The notes under the pieces were generated by a model. That model was not told the DNA's origin, searched no databases, and was given only the letters and a program-made list of their open reading frames with translations. Below are positions 17,194-25,956 of a stretch of 55,000 nt of DNA, one piece after another; within the stretch, counting starts at the first letter, position 1, and each line of letters begins with the position of its first letter. The position numbers and the translations under genes are program-made. Origin of the DNA: Dokdonia donghaensis DSW-1 (lineage in GTDB: Bacteria; Bacteroidota; Bacteroidia; Flavobacteriales; Flavobacteriaceae); contig NZ_CP015125.1 of the NCBI RefSeq assembly GCF_001653755.1, forward strand, positions 1 to 55,000, in the 5' to 3' direction.

Positions 17194-18564
17194 TTATTTC
17201 TTCGGTTTTCTAAGGTTGATTTTCTCATCAATTCCCATAAAATCCTGTACGGTTCTAAAACCGATATAACTACGTGCAGAGTCTTGATACTCATAATCAC
17301 GTGAGCTTACCTGTAGGAAGTAAGCAACGTCTTTCCAAGAACCACCACGTATAACTTTACGACGGTTATCCTTATCGTTTACGTTAGGGTTAATAGTAGA
17401 CATATATTCATAAGAAGCTGGATCATAAGAAGAAGCTACCCACTCAGACACGTTACCTGCCATATTGTACAGGTTATAGTCGTTAGGTTCGTAAGCATCT
17501 GCTTCTACAGTATATAATGCTTGGTCTGCACCATAATCTCCTCTTAAAGGTTTAAAGTTTGCAAGGAAACATCCTCTATCGTTTTTTGCATACGGCCCAC
17601 CCCAAGGGTAATCACCACTTTCCAGTCCGCCACGAGCAGCATATTCCCACTCTGCTTCACCTGGAAGTCTAAAACGATTTACAAATTGTCTCTTTTTTGA
17701 TTTTTGGTAAGAATTCTTATACATTGTTCTCCACTCACAAAAAGCTTTTGCTTGCATCCAGGTAACACCTACAACAGGGTACTCACCATAAGCATCGTGC
17801 CAGAAGTAATCATTATGCATAGGCTCATTATACGAGTATGCAAAATCCTTAATCCATACAGTCGTATCAGGGTAAACCGGAACCACCTCTGTCTTAATAT
17901 GATCTTTACGACGGCCACCGTTCTTTTTTGCGGCAGCTTGTATATCTAAATATGTATAACGGAAGTTAAGCTTATCTACGTCTATGGTGCGCTGTCCATT
18001 ATAAGCTTCTTCTAGTGGGATGTACATTGTATCCATCACCTCTGCATAGTACTCATCTGGATACTGGTCTGTATCCCATATGATATCTATATCCTTATTA
18101 AGTTTACGTCCTTCAAATCCAGTCTCACCTAAGCCATAATAGTTATCGTACATATATTGCTCGTACGGAGTCATATTTGCAGGATCTGCATCATTAAATG
18201 CAAAGTCACCTATACCACCACTTCCTGGAGTTTCCCCTAGCTCATCTGCCAGTATAGCAAGTTTAGTACGTACAGTAGAATCTTTTACCCACTCTACAAA
18301 CTGTCTATATTCGGCGTTTGTGATTTCTGTTTCATCCATATAAAAAGAACGAACCGTAACAGTTTTAGTAGGAGCATCATTTACCGCAGCAAAGTCATCA
18401 TCACTTTTACCCATTATATATGCCCCTCCAGAAACGAGAGTCATACCAAATGGTTTTTCGGGATTCCATCGCTTGCCTTTGGCACCAACGAGTTCTCCAC
18501 GATCGCCTTTGCCACAACTAGACAGCAAAGCTACTATCGCAATAAATGCAATATACTTTTTCAT
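17194..18564 (-). CDS. gldK: GldK, T9SS outer-membrane-associated lipoprotein
   Basis: GldK is the lipoprotein of the T9SS ring complex, built on a formylglycine-generating-enzyme (SUMF1) fold but without that enzyme activity. The 456-residue protein has a lipobox ending LLSSC (Cys17). The FGE features include MDETEITNAEYRQFVEW, YPVVGVTWMQAKAFCEWR, FRLPGEAEWEYAARGG, NMAGNVSEWVASS and VIRGGSWKDVAYFLQVSSR. It is the first gene of gldKLMN. A possible TAnnTTTG box lies about 75 nt upstream on the minus strand at 18639-18646. Confidence 0.95.
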   Translation of the reverse strand: MKKYIAFIAIVALLSSCGKGDRGELVGAKGKRWNPEKPFGMTLVSGGAYIMGKSDDDFAAVNDAPTKTVTVRSFYMDETEITNAEYRQFVEWVKDSTVRTKLAILADELGETPGSGGIGDFAFNDADPANMTPYEQYMYDNYYGLGETGFEGRKLNKDIDIIWDTDQYPDEYYAEVMDTMYIPLEEAYNGQRTIDVDKLNFRYTYLDIQAAAKKNGGRRKDHIKTEVVPVYPDTTVWIKDFAYSYNEPMHNDYFWHDAYGEYPVVGVTWMQAKAFCEWRTMYKNSYQKSKKRQFVNRFRLPGEAEWEYAARGGLESGDYPWGGPYAKNDRGCFLANFKPLRGDYGADQALYTVEADAYEPNDYNLYNMAGNVSEWVASSYDPASYEYMSTINPNVNDKDNRRKVIRGGSWKDVAYFLQVSSRDYEYQDSARSYIGFRTVQDFMGIDEKINLRKPKK

Positions 18565-18638
18565 AGGATATTAGGTTAAGTATTCTAAGTTAAGGGCGTA
18601 AACCTATTTATTTTATTTGAAATAAACAATTTATTCGC

Positions 18639-18646
18639 CAAAAATA
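18639..18646 (-). promoter_or_regulatory. Candidate -7 element upstream of gldK
   Basis: TATTTTTG on the minus strand fits TAnnTTTG. It lies about 75 nt upstream of the gldK ATG and 26 nt beyond the arginase-like stop. No convincing -33 box is seen. Confidence 0.35.
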
Positions 18647-18671
18647 ATCTTTTCATCGTTGAAACACACAA

Positions 18672-19838
18672 TCAAACCTCGTTTTTCTTTCTCGCTTTAA
18701 ACCATCTTTCGGGGATATTTTGGTTACAAGCATCCAGATAATCTTGGTACGTGCAAGGTAATAACGTGTGCCTTTTTAATTTATTATTCAAGCCCATAAT
18801 AAATGGAATTTCAATCCACCAGCGAGCTGTTTTTTCACTCTTATAAAATGTAAGCACCTCATCTTCAATGGGTACTTGGTAGGTAAGAAAATTACCTTTT
18901 TCTATATCCATATTTTCGCTTGCGCGAAAATTCACACCCTCAATAAAGTACCACATCATCTGTGCAACTAGCATAGCAGCCTTTTCTTCTTGGACATCAT
19001 TGTGGTATTCAAAAATCCCAAAAGAACTTACACGGTCACTAATCCCTGCATATCTTGCAATGGTACAAATCTCTTTCCCATCAAAACCATTAGGCATTTT
19101 ATTATGCCTAGTACTCAACTCACTACTACGTATCGCATTAAGATCTATAGCAACAAGATCTGCATCACGCATAACAGGCTCTGTAATATTCATCGCTGCC
19201 GAAACATTACCTAGTCTATAGGAGTCAAAATACAACTTATCCATCAAATCTATTTCCTCTTGAGGATTAAAATAAGTTTGATACCCAATATTTGAGTAAT
19301 TAAATAAATTATAAGGCTCTGTGACTATGATTTTACCTACGTAAGACTTGTTGTTTATAGGCTGACTTGCGTCTCCTAGGTCAAAACGACTATCAACATT
19401 AACGATATTAACCATTTGATCTAGCTTATCGTAAGAACGATAAATAGGATACACAAGATCTTGACTTCCTCCTATATAAATAGGTATGATATCTTTTTTA
19501 AACAAAGACTCGTTGAGAGTGCGTATGGCAAAGTATGTATCATCTACAGATGCACCAGCGTCTATATCTCCTAGATCTGCAATGGTAGTGTGCCAGTTTC
19601 CGGGAAACAGTTCATAAAATGTTCGGCGCACTTCGGTAAAAGAGAGCCCGTCTGAAAGATTATTGGGGTCTCTTCTTTTTTCGCGTAAGCAAACTATAGC
19701 TATGCGTACCCCTTCTAATTCTGGCAGTCCTTCTTGCTCGCTGTGCAGCCTTATGTTATTACCTAGTGACTGGTGATGCTGCAGCTGTATATGTGCAAGC
19801 GCAAGATCTGGAATAGGGAGGAGCACCTCAAATGCCAT
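18672..19838 (-). CDS. Arginase-fold protein with degraded metal site
   Basis: A 388-residue protein with the order of strands and loops of the arginase/agmatinase/formimidoylglutamase superfamily. The usual ligand motifs are altered. GG(D/E)HS is GGSQD (residues 123-127), DAHxD is DSRFD (149-153) and SxDxDxxDP becomes AIDLNAIRS. Both metal-binding His residues and one Asp are absent, so ordinary binuclear Mn catalysis looks unlikely; it may be a pseudoenzyme. It lies between topA (4 bp downstream of its stop in coding order) and gldK on the same strand, possibly with topA as one transcript. Its role is unknown. The gene contains an imperfect inverted repeat at 18913-18930. Confidence 0.82.
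   Translation of the reverse strand: MAFEVLLPIPDLALAHIQLQHHQSLGNNIRLHSEQEGLPELEGVRIAIVCLREKRRDPNNLSDGLSFTEVRRTFYELFPGNWHTTIADLGDIDAGASVDDTYFAIRTLNESLFKKDIIPIYIGGSQDLVYPIYRSYDKLDQMVNIVNVDSRFDLGDASQPINNKSYVGKIIVTEPYNLFNYSNIGYQTYFNPQEEIDLMDKLYFDSYRLGNVSAAMNITEPVMRDADLVAIDLNAIRSSELSTRHNKMPNGFDGKEICTIARYAGISDRVSSFGIFEYHNDVQEEKAAMLVAQMMWYFIEGVNFRASENMDIEKGNFLTYQVPIEDEVLTFYKSEKTARWWIEIPFIMGLNNKLKRHTLLPCTYQDYLDACNQNIPERWFKARKKNEV
18913..18930. repeat. Inverted repeat TTTTCGC-TTGC-GCGAAAA, possibly related to the palindrome family
   Basis: Perfect 7-bp arms with a 4-nt spacer inside the arginase-like gene (coding for FRASE). It shares TTTCGC/GCGAAA with the palindrome but has a different centre; relationship uncertain. 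Confidence 0.4.
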
Positions 19839-19841
19839 ATG

Positions 19842-22367
19842 TTATTTCTTTTTTGCTGTGGTTTTTTTCTTAGCCGGAGCTTTCTTTTTTGCTGGCGCCT
19901 TCTTTTTGGCAGCCTTCTTTTTTGGAGCTTTTTTCTCGATGTAGTCTTTTATCTCATCAAGACTTAAAGCAGCAGCATCTATATCTTTACTAAGCTCTAT
20001 TTTGAGCTTACCTTTTATGATATTAGAACGTCCCCAGCGTGCTTTTTCTACACGTATTCCTTCTTCTGGAAAATCTTGAAGTACTTTATCTATCTCCTTT
20101 TGCTTTTTGACTTCTATAAGCTCTACAATATCCTCATCAGAGAGGTTATCAAAATCGTACTTCTTGTTTACGTTTATAAACATTCCGTTCCATTTTATGT
20201 ATGGACCAAAACGACCTGTACCTTTTTGAACCGGAAGATCCTCATACATATATATAGGAGCGTCTGCCTTTTGTTTTTCTTTGATGTACACTATAGCTTC
20301 ATCTAGATCTACATCCATTGGATCACGTCCTTTAGGTAGTGATACAAATGTTTTTCCAAACTTAACATACGGTCCAAAACGACCATTATTTACAGACACC
20401 TCTTCTTCTTCAAACATACCTAAATCTTTAGGTAATTTAAAGAGATCCATTGCCTGCTCATAGGTGATGTTGCTTAGCGTTTGGTCTGGACCTAGACTTG
20501 CAAATCGAGGCTTCTCTTCATCTTCTACAGAACCTATTTGCACCATAGGACCAAATTTACCTAGACGTACACTTACCGGTTTACCGGTAGCTGGATCTTC
20601 TCCTAATATGCGCTCTCCTACTTCACGCTCTGCATTTTTTTCTACATCTTTTACGTGAGGATGAAAATCTTTGTAAAAATCCTTCATCATCTTTGTCCAC
20701 TCCTGCTTTCCTTCTGCTATGTCGTCAAAATCTGCTTCGACCTTTGCAGTAAAGTTATAATCAAGAATGTTTTCAAAATGCTGAACCAAGAAGTCGTTTA
20801 CGACCATCCCTACATCTGTAGGAACTAGTTTTCCTTTATCTGACCCTACAGTTTCTGTAAGAGTTCTATCTTTTATCTCGTTGTTTTCAAGACTAAGCAC
20901 ATCATAAGATCGCTCCTTCCCTTCTACAGTACCTTTTTCTACATACTTACGATTTTGGATAGTCGTAATAGTAGGTGCATATGTAGATGGACGTCCTATA
21001 CCTAGCTCTTCAAGTTTCTTTACTAGAGAAGCTTCTGTATAACGGTATGGTGGTCTTGTAAAACGCTCTGTAGCGGTAATGTATTTATTAAGTAGCGCCT
21101 CTCCTGTTTTAAGATCAGGAAGTAAACCTGTTTCTTCTACATCTTCATCATCACTACCTTCTAGGTATACTTTTAAGAAACCTTCAAACTTTAAGATCTC
21201 CCCATTTGCTGTAAAATTATCTGTACCTGCACTAGAAGCTATTTGCACATTTGTGCGCTCTAGTTGTGCTTCGCTCATTTGTGAAGCAATGGCACGTTTC
21301 CAGATAAGTTCATAAAGACGTATCTGGTCGCGATCCATATTTACAGAATGCTTTGAGAAATCTGTAGGACGTATCGCCTCGTGAGCCTCTTGTGCTCCCT
21401 TAGACTTGCCTTTATAATTACGTTCTTTATGAAACTCCTTACCATAAGCAGCTACAATCTCTGCCTCTGCTCCAGCCTTTGCATCTTTAGATAGGTTTAC
21501 ACTATCTGTTCTCATATATGTAATATGCCCAGCTTCATAGAGTCGCTGTGCCATCGTCATCGTTTTACTTACAGAGAAGTACAGTTTTCTACTTGCTTCC
21601 TGTTGTAAGGTAGAGGTTGTAAATGGTGGTGCTGGTGATTTTTTTGCTGGCTTCTTAGTAAGCGCATCTACTTTAAAAGTAGCACTAAGGTTTTTCTCAA
21701 GAAAAGCCTTTGCCTGTTTTTTGGTAGTTATATTTTTAGGAAGTTTTGCTTTAAAAGACTTTCCATCTTGCGTAGTAAACTCTGCATCTACTCTATACGA
21801 TGCTTTAGGCTCAAAACCTAAAACCTCACGCTCGCGCTCTACAATAAGTCTTACTGAAACAGATTGTACACGTCCGGCCGAAAGACCTCCTTTTACCTTT
21901 CTCCATAATACTGGAGAGAGCTCATACCCCACTAATCTATCAAGCACTCTACGCGCTTGTTGTGCATTTACAAGATCATAATCAATCTTACGAGGGTTCT
22001 CAATAGCTCTTAATATAGCCGTCTTTGTAATCTCGTGAAAAACAATACGTTTTGTACGGTCTGGTGTTAACCCAAGCTCTTGTTCTAAGTGCCAGGCTAT
22101 AGCCTCTCCCTCGCGATCCTCATCACTAGCGAGCCACACCATCTCTGCTTTATTTGCAAGAGACTTAAGATTTCTCACCACCTTTTTCTTATCGTCTGAG
22201 ACTTTATATTTTGGAGTAAAATCTCCATCTACATCAACACCTAACTCCTTAGAGGGAAGGTCTGCAATGTGTCCAAAACTACTCTCAACTTTATAGTCTG
22301 AGCCTAGAAATTTTTCTATCGTTTTAGCCTTTGCAGGTGACTCCACAATGACGAGATTCTTTGCCAT
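19842..22367 (-). CDS. topA: DNA topoisomerase I
   Basis: Type IA topoisomerase that relaxes negative supercoils. The 841-residue protein has the TOPRIM domain (VIVESPAKAKTIEKFLG at about 6-22; acidic SDEDREGE at 81-88) and the active-site Tyr in HITYMRTDS (Tyr284). The catalytic core ends near residue 600. The C-terminal region holds repeated topoisomerase motifs without cysteine zinc fingers, such as NNGRFGPYVKFGKTFVSL and GTGRFGPYIKWNGMF. The protein ends in a Lys/Ala/Pro tail (KKKAPAKKKAPAKKK) typical of DNA-binding tails in this phylum. The promoter candidate lies 22 nt upstream. Confidence 0.96.
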   Translation of the reverse strand: MAKNLVIVESPAKAKTIEKFLGSDYKVESSFGHIADLPSKELGVDVDGDFTPKYKVSDDKKKVVRNLKSLANKAEMVWLASDEDREGEAIAWHLEQELGLTPDRTKRIVFHEITKTAILRAIENPRKIDYDLVNAQQARRVLDRLVGYELSPVLWRKVKGGLSAGRVQSVSVRLIVEREREVLGFEPKASYRVDAEFTTQDGKSFKAKLPKNITTKKQAKAFLEKNLSATFKVDALTKKPAKKSPAPPFTTSTLQQEASRKLYFSVSKTMTMAQRLYEAGHITYMRTDSVNLSKDAKAGAEAEIVAAYGKEFHKERNYKGKSKGAQEAHEAIRPTDFSKHSVNMDRDQIRLYELIWKRAIASQMSEAQLERTNVQIASSAGTDNFTANGEILKFEGFLKVYLEGSDDEDVEETGLLPDLKTGEALLNKYITATERFTRPPYRYTEASLVKKLEELGIGRPSTYAPTITTIQNRKYVEKGTVEGKERSYDVLSLENNEIKDRTLTETVGSDKGKLVPTDVGMVVNDFLVQHFENILDYNFTAKVEADFDDIAEGKQEWTKMMKDFYKDFHPHVKDVEKNAEREVGERILGEDPATGKPVSVRLGKFGPMVQIGSVEDEEKPRFASLGPDQTLSNITYEQAMDLFKLPKDLGMFEEEEVSVNNGRFGPYVKFGKTFVSLPKGRDPMDVDLDEAIVYIKEKQKADAPIYMYEDLPVQKGTGRFGPYIKWNGMFINVNKKYDFDNLSDEDIVELIEVKKQKEIDKVLQDFPEEGIRVEKARWGRSNIIKGKLKIELSKDIDAAALSLDEIKDYIEKKAPKKKAAKKKAPAKKKAPAKKKTTAKKK

Positions 22368-22388
22368 ACATTTTATTTTTTCAGATTA

Positions 22389-22417
22389 CAAAAGTAGATG
22401 TTTTATTTATATCGCAA
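22389..22417 (-). promoter_or_regulatory. Candidate sigma-A promoter of topA
   Basis: Minus-strand TTG (22417-22415), an 18-nt spacer, then TACTTTTG (22396-22389) match the Bacteroidetes TTG-N17-21-TAnnTTTG promoter. Transcription would start about 15 nt before the topA ATG. Confidence 0.6.
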
Positions 22418-22490
22418 TCCGCAAGGCCGTTATTTCTGTAATAAATGCATTTTGAAAGCCTTATAAATTGTGGGTTAATGGGGCTTATTA

Positions 22491-22506
22491 CGCTTTCGCG
22501 AAAGCG
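22491..22506. repeat. CGCTTTCGCGAAAGCG palindrome, exact copy
   Basis: Exact copy 8 nt downstream of the membrane protein stop at 22515. Confidence 0.97.
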
Positions 22507-22514
22507 CACTCACA

Positions 22515-23288
22515 CTACACACCTATCTGAGCAATGAGGTCTTCATCTTCGGTAAAGCCTACCACTTCCTTATATACCAAGTAAGCCGGCAGGTATACAA
22601 TTGAAATCGTTGCATAAACCCCGACAAAACAAGCCATCACCCCTACTACAAGCGCAAGAAAACCTATAACAAGACAAGCCCCAAAGGTGATTCCCCACTT
22701 TTTTGTTCCAAGAGTAAAAGCAGCTTTTAAAATATCGTTTACAGAGAATTCTGGGTTAAAGGCAAATATGATAACGGCAAATTGCAACGGCACAAGCACA
22801 AAAAACAAGGGGAGAATAAAAAATAACATCGCTACCACGGCAATGCCTATTTGAGCCATAGACAAGATGAGTACCTTTTTTATATGCTGTTTTTTTATAA
22901 ACATCCCAAAACCTACACCCAGCTCGCTGCGCTTGTTTCTATCTTTCATACGTACAATTCTATAAAACGCGGCTTGCAATGCAAAGTTTACCACCGCCAT
23001 TACAACGGTAATTATTAGGTATAAAAAAAACATTGTGATAATTGCCACGATGCCTACTTCCTCATCACTATAACTATTGATATCATTATAATCTATAAAT
23101 GCGCCACCTAGACTAAAAGGCAACATAACAAGCATAGATATCCCGTAAGAAATGGCTACGGTTAATACCTGCAAGAGCAACCCTTGTAAAAACACTTTTT
23201 GAAAGAGGTTGATAGATTCTCCAAAGAGATTACCAAAATCTACGTGTGGTGCATTTTTTATTTTGGTGAGTAAGTCTGTGTGGGTCAT
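22515..23288 (-). CDS. Multi-spanning membrane protein of unknown function
   Basis: A 257-residue protein with a cytoplasmic N-terminal segment (MTHTDLLTKIKNAPHVDFGNLFGES) and about six hydrophobic segments, for example TVAISYGISMLVMLPFSLGG, IITMFFLYLIITVVMAVVNF and ACLVIGFLALVVGVMACFVG. The C-terminus is acidic (GFTEDEDLIAQIGV). Repeated amphipathic layout resembles the general glycerophosphodiester-type or DUF membrane families of Bacteroidetes, but I do not recognise a specific one. It likely sits in the cytoplasmic membrane. It is followed closely on the same strand by the LpxR-like gene (about 50 bp upstream in coding order). Confidence 0.8.
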   Translation of the reverse strand: MTHTDLLTKIKNAPHVDFGNLFGESINLFQKVFLQGLLLQVLTVAISYGISMLVMLPFSLGGAFIDYNDINSYSDEEVGIVAIITMFFLYLIITVVMAVVNFALQAAFYRIVRMKDRNKRSELGVGFGMFIKKQHIKKVLILSMAQIGIAVVAMLFFILPLFFVLVPLQFAVIIFAFNPEFSVNDILKAAFTLGTKKWGITFGACLVIGFLALVVGVMACFVGVYATISIVYLPAYLVYKEVVGFTEDEDLIAQIGV

Positions 23289-23339
23289 AAATAATACTGG
23301 TTTATACTTATAGAGATAAGCGCCCTAAAATAAGGGAAT

Positions 23340-24275
23340 TTAAAATCGTCTGGCAAACTCAAAGGTTACGTACTGACTTCTTCCCTCTCTTTTGGTTTCT
23401 TTGGTTCTAAATTTATAGATCATACGGTAGGTGTTGCGATGCGCTCGATAGACACCTCCCGCCTTAAAAGAAAAAACTACTGGCACTGCAGGTAAGGTAA
23501 AAGGAGAACCATCACCTAGTGGGTTACCTTCTATAAGTGCGTTAAGCACTACATACTCAACTCCTACTCCGCCTACACCATAAAATTCTGTGGTGTTTCC
23601 TACTTGGCCATATGCAGAAGAGGTGCTCACTTGCGCCCTATCACCTATGTATAAAAGTGCTTCCTGACGTGCATAAATTCTTCTTGAACCTATAGTCACA
23701 GAAGATTGTAGCGCAGCGTTTTTAAACAGATTAGAATTAGGCAGCTCATAGTCCTTTACATAACTTCCATAAATATTTATGTGTGTACTATTTGCAATCT
23801 GGCCAGACCATACGGGCATAAATGCTCCTATAAGCCTGTGATAATTGAGTTGTAAGGTACGCGCTCCAGATTGCTCTCCAGCAAGACCTACCTCAAGACC
23901 CACAACATACAAGCTATTTTTCTGTGCTTTTGCAAGATTAAACCTTGCAAATAAATAACCCGCATAAGGTCGCTCTAAGCTGTCAAAGTTTTCTACAAAT
24001 AGCTCACGTGGTGTATAGGTCTCTTGACCTATTATGATATCATACTGTAATGGTGACTCTTTCGTATTTTTAAAAATAAAATCCTGTTCTAACTTTCTAC
24101 TATACCCTAAAAAGCTTCCCGCGGTATAATAACGGTCTATTGCAAAAAGAAAGTCATTATCGTGTTGTACAGAAAACTCTTGTGTATACCGCTGCTTAGA
24201 AGCAGGCTCGACACTTTGAGACCAAGCCTGATGTGTGAGTATACAAACTAAAATAGGGAGTAGCTTGAATTGCAA
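23340..24275 (-). CDS. LpxR-like outer membrane lipid A deacylase (DUF2219)
   Basis: LpxR removes the 3'-acyloxyacyl chain from lipid A at the cell surface. The 311-residue protein has a signal peptide (residues 1-19, ending QAWSQ). It carries the family signature QHDNDFLFAIDRYYTAG, which contains the Asn-Asp pair and DRYYT segment of the LpxR active site. The rest is a run of amphipathic beta strands ending in Phe (RRF), as expected for an outer membrane beta barrel. The family is also called DUF2219. Whether it is an active deacylase is not certain; the downstream histidine motif of Salmonella LpxR is not obvious. Confidence 0.75.
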   Translation of the reverse strand: MQFKLLPILVCILTHQAWSQSVEPASKQRYTQEFSVQHDNDFLFAIDRYYTAGSFLGYSRKLEQDFIFKNTKESPLQYDIIIGQETYTPRELFVENFDSLERPYAGYLFARFNLAKAQKNSLYVVGLEVGLAGEQSGARTLQLNYHRLIGAFMPVWSGQIANSTHINIYGSYVKDYELPNSNLFKNAALQSSVTIGSRRIYARQEALLYIGDRAQVSTSSAYGQVGNTTEFYGVGGVGVEYVVLNALIEGNPLGDGSPFTLPAVPVVFSFKAGGVYRAHRNTYRMIYKFRTKETKREGRSQYVTFEFARRF

Positions 24276-24331
24276 TTTTTAATTTTTGCTACAAATTACG
24301 AGAATTTATGTCAATTCTAAGCGCCTGCCAC

Positions 24332-24363
24332 TTTGTCACAATTCTTTATTAACTGTATCTTTG
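24332..24363 (+). promoter_or_regulatory. Candidate sigma-A promoter of miaB
   Basis: TTTG (24332-24335), a 20-nt spacer and TATCTTTG (24356-24363) match the Bacteroidetes promoter TTTG-N19-21-TAnnTTTG. The start of miaB is 38 nt beyond the -7 box. This is the best promoter match in the window. Confidence 0.7.
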
Positions 24364-24400
24364 CATAATCCTTGACAACGTATTCAGGACGATTAAGCAG

Positions 24401-25864
24401 ATGGAAAAAATAATAGACGAGCATAAACAAGGGGAAGCGCTTACACTAGAGCGAAAACTCGAGAACAGTAAAAAACTTTTTATTGAAAGTTACGGTTGCC
24501 AGATGAACTTTGCAGATAGTGAAGTGGTGGCTTCTATACTTGCAAATGAAGGATATAACACCACTCAAAATCTTGAGGAAGCAGACCTAGTGCTTGTAAA
24601 CACGTGTTCTATACGTGAGAAGGCAGAGGTTACTGTAAGAAAGCGACTCGAAAAATACCAAGCTGTAAAGCGCAAACAAAACCCTACAATGAAGGTGGGC
24701 GTGCTAGGCTGTATGGCAGAGCGTCTTAAAAGCAAATTTCTTGAAGAAGAAAAAATTGTAGATCTCGTTGTAGGTCCAGATGCCTATAAAGACATTCCTA
24801 ACCTACTAAGTGAGGTAGAAGAAGGGCGTGATGCTGTAAACGTTATTCTTTCTAAAGAAGAGACGTATGGTGATATCTCACCGGTGCGATTACAAACTAA
24901 CGGAGTTACCGCTTTTGTATCTATCACACGTGGTTGTGATAATATGTGCACATTTTGTGTGGTTCCATTTACAAGAGGGCGTGAGCGCAGCCGTGACCCG
25001 CAATCTATACTAGAAGAAGTAGAAGACCTAGCAAATAGAGGTTTTAAAGAAATTACCCTACTAGGTCAAAACGTAGACTCTTACCTATGGTATGGCGGCG
25101 GCCTCAAAAAAGATTTTGACAAAGCCAGCGAGATGGCAAAGGCTACTGCGGTAAACTTTGCACAACTTATGGATATGGTGGCAAAGGCACAACCCAAAAT
25201 GAGAATACGCTTCTCTACCTCAAACCCTCAAGATATGACGTTAGATGTTATAGAAGTAATGGCGAGCCATAAAAACATCTGTAACTACATACACCTACCC
25301 GTGCAATCTGGAAGTGACAGAATACTCAAGCTTATGAACCGCCAGCATACGGTAGCCGAGTATAAAACGCTTATAGACAACATTAAAAATCTTATTCCAG
25401 ACATTGGTATAAGTCAAGATATGATAACAGGTTTCCCCACAGAGACCGAAGAAGATCATCAAGGCACACTAGATCTTATAGACTACGTAAAGTATGACTA
25501 CGGTTTTATGTTTTATTATTCTGAACGCCCTGGAACCCTTGCGGAACGTAAAATGGAAGATGACATTCCTCTAGAAATTAAGAAAAGAAGATTGCAAGAC
25601 GTCATAGACTTACAGCGTGAGATCTCAAGAAAAAATCTATTAAGATATCAAGATCAAATCATAGAGGTATTAATAGAAAAAGAGTCTAAAAAGAATAAAG
25701 ACGAGTGGAGCGGTCGCAATGACCAAAACGTAGTTGCCGTTTTCCCTAAAGGTGATTATAAAGTAGGTGATTTTGTAAACGTAAAAGTAAATGAGTGCAC
25801 TACTGGAACGCTAATAGGAGAGGCTGTTGGGTATGCAGATTACTGGTATAACAATGTAGACTAA
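24401..25864 (+). CDS. miaB: tRNA-2-methylthio-N6-isopentenyladenosine synthase MiaB
   Basis: Radical-SAM methylthiotransferase that converts i6A37 in tRNAs for UNN codons to ms2i6A. The 487-residue protein has the three domains in order: UPF0004 cluster-binding domain (YGCQMN, NTCSIRE, GCMAER), radical-SAM domain with CxxxCxxC in RGCDNMCTFC (Cys179, 183, 186), and a C-terminal TRAM domain (EVLIEKESKKNKDEWSGRN, given here as EVLIEKESKKNK plus GRNDQNVVAVFP). Length and motif order match MiaB rather than RimO or MtaB; the GRNDQN segment is typical of MiaB. It is preceded by a well-matched promoter and followed by a palindrome and the sigma-54 regulator. Confidence 0.95.
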   Translation: MEKIIDEHKQGEALTLERKLENSKKLFIESYGCQMNFADSEVVASILANEGYNTTQNLEEADLVLVNTCSIREKAEVTVRKRLEKYQAVKRKQNPTMKVGVLGCMAERLKSKFLEEEKIVDLVVGPDAYKDIPNLLSEVEEGRDAVNVILSKEETYGDISPVRLQTNGVTAFVSITRGCDNMCTFCVVPFTRGRERSRDPQSILEEVEDLANRGFKEITLLGQNVDSYLWYGGGLKKDFDKASEMAKATAVNFAQLMDMVAKAQPKMRIRFSTSNPQDMTLDVIEVMASHKNICNYIHLPVQSGSDRILKLMNRQHTVAEYKTLIDNIKNLIPDIGISQDMITGFPTETEEDHQGTLDLIDYVKYDYGFMFYYSERPGTLAERKMEDDIPLEIKKRRLQDVIDLQREISRKNLLRYQDQIIEVLIEKESKKNKDEWSGRNDQNVVAVFPKGDYKVGDFVNVKVNECTTGTLIGEAVGYADYWYNNVD

Positions 25865-25886
25865 TACATTTTAAAGGGCTTAATTA

Positions 25887-25902
25887 CGCTTTCGCGAAAG
25901 CG
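25887..25902. repeat. CGCTTTCGCGAAAGCG palindrome, exact copy
   Basis: Exact copy 22 nt downstream of the miaB stop and 54 nt upstream of the sigma-54 regulator start. Confidence 0.97.
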
Positions 25903-25956
25903 TAAAAACAACCATCACAAGCGAGCGTTGTGACACGACAAACGAGTTAAGTAATT

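Noticed and set aside
18672..19838. Calling the arginase-like gene formimidoylglutamase or arginase
   Set aside because: Both metal-binding His and one Asp are missing, so the reaction cannot be assumed.
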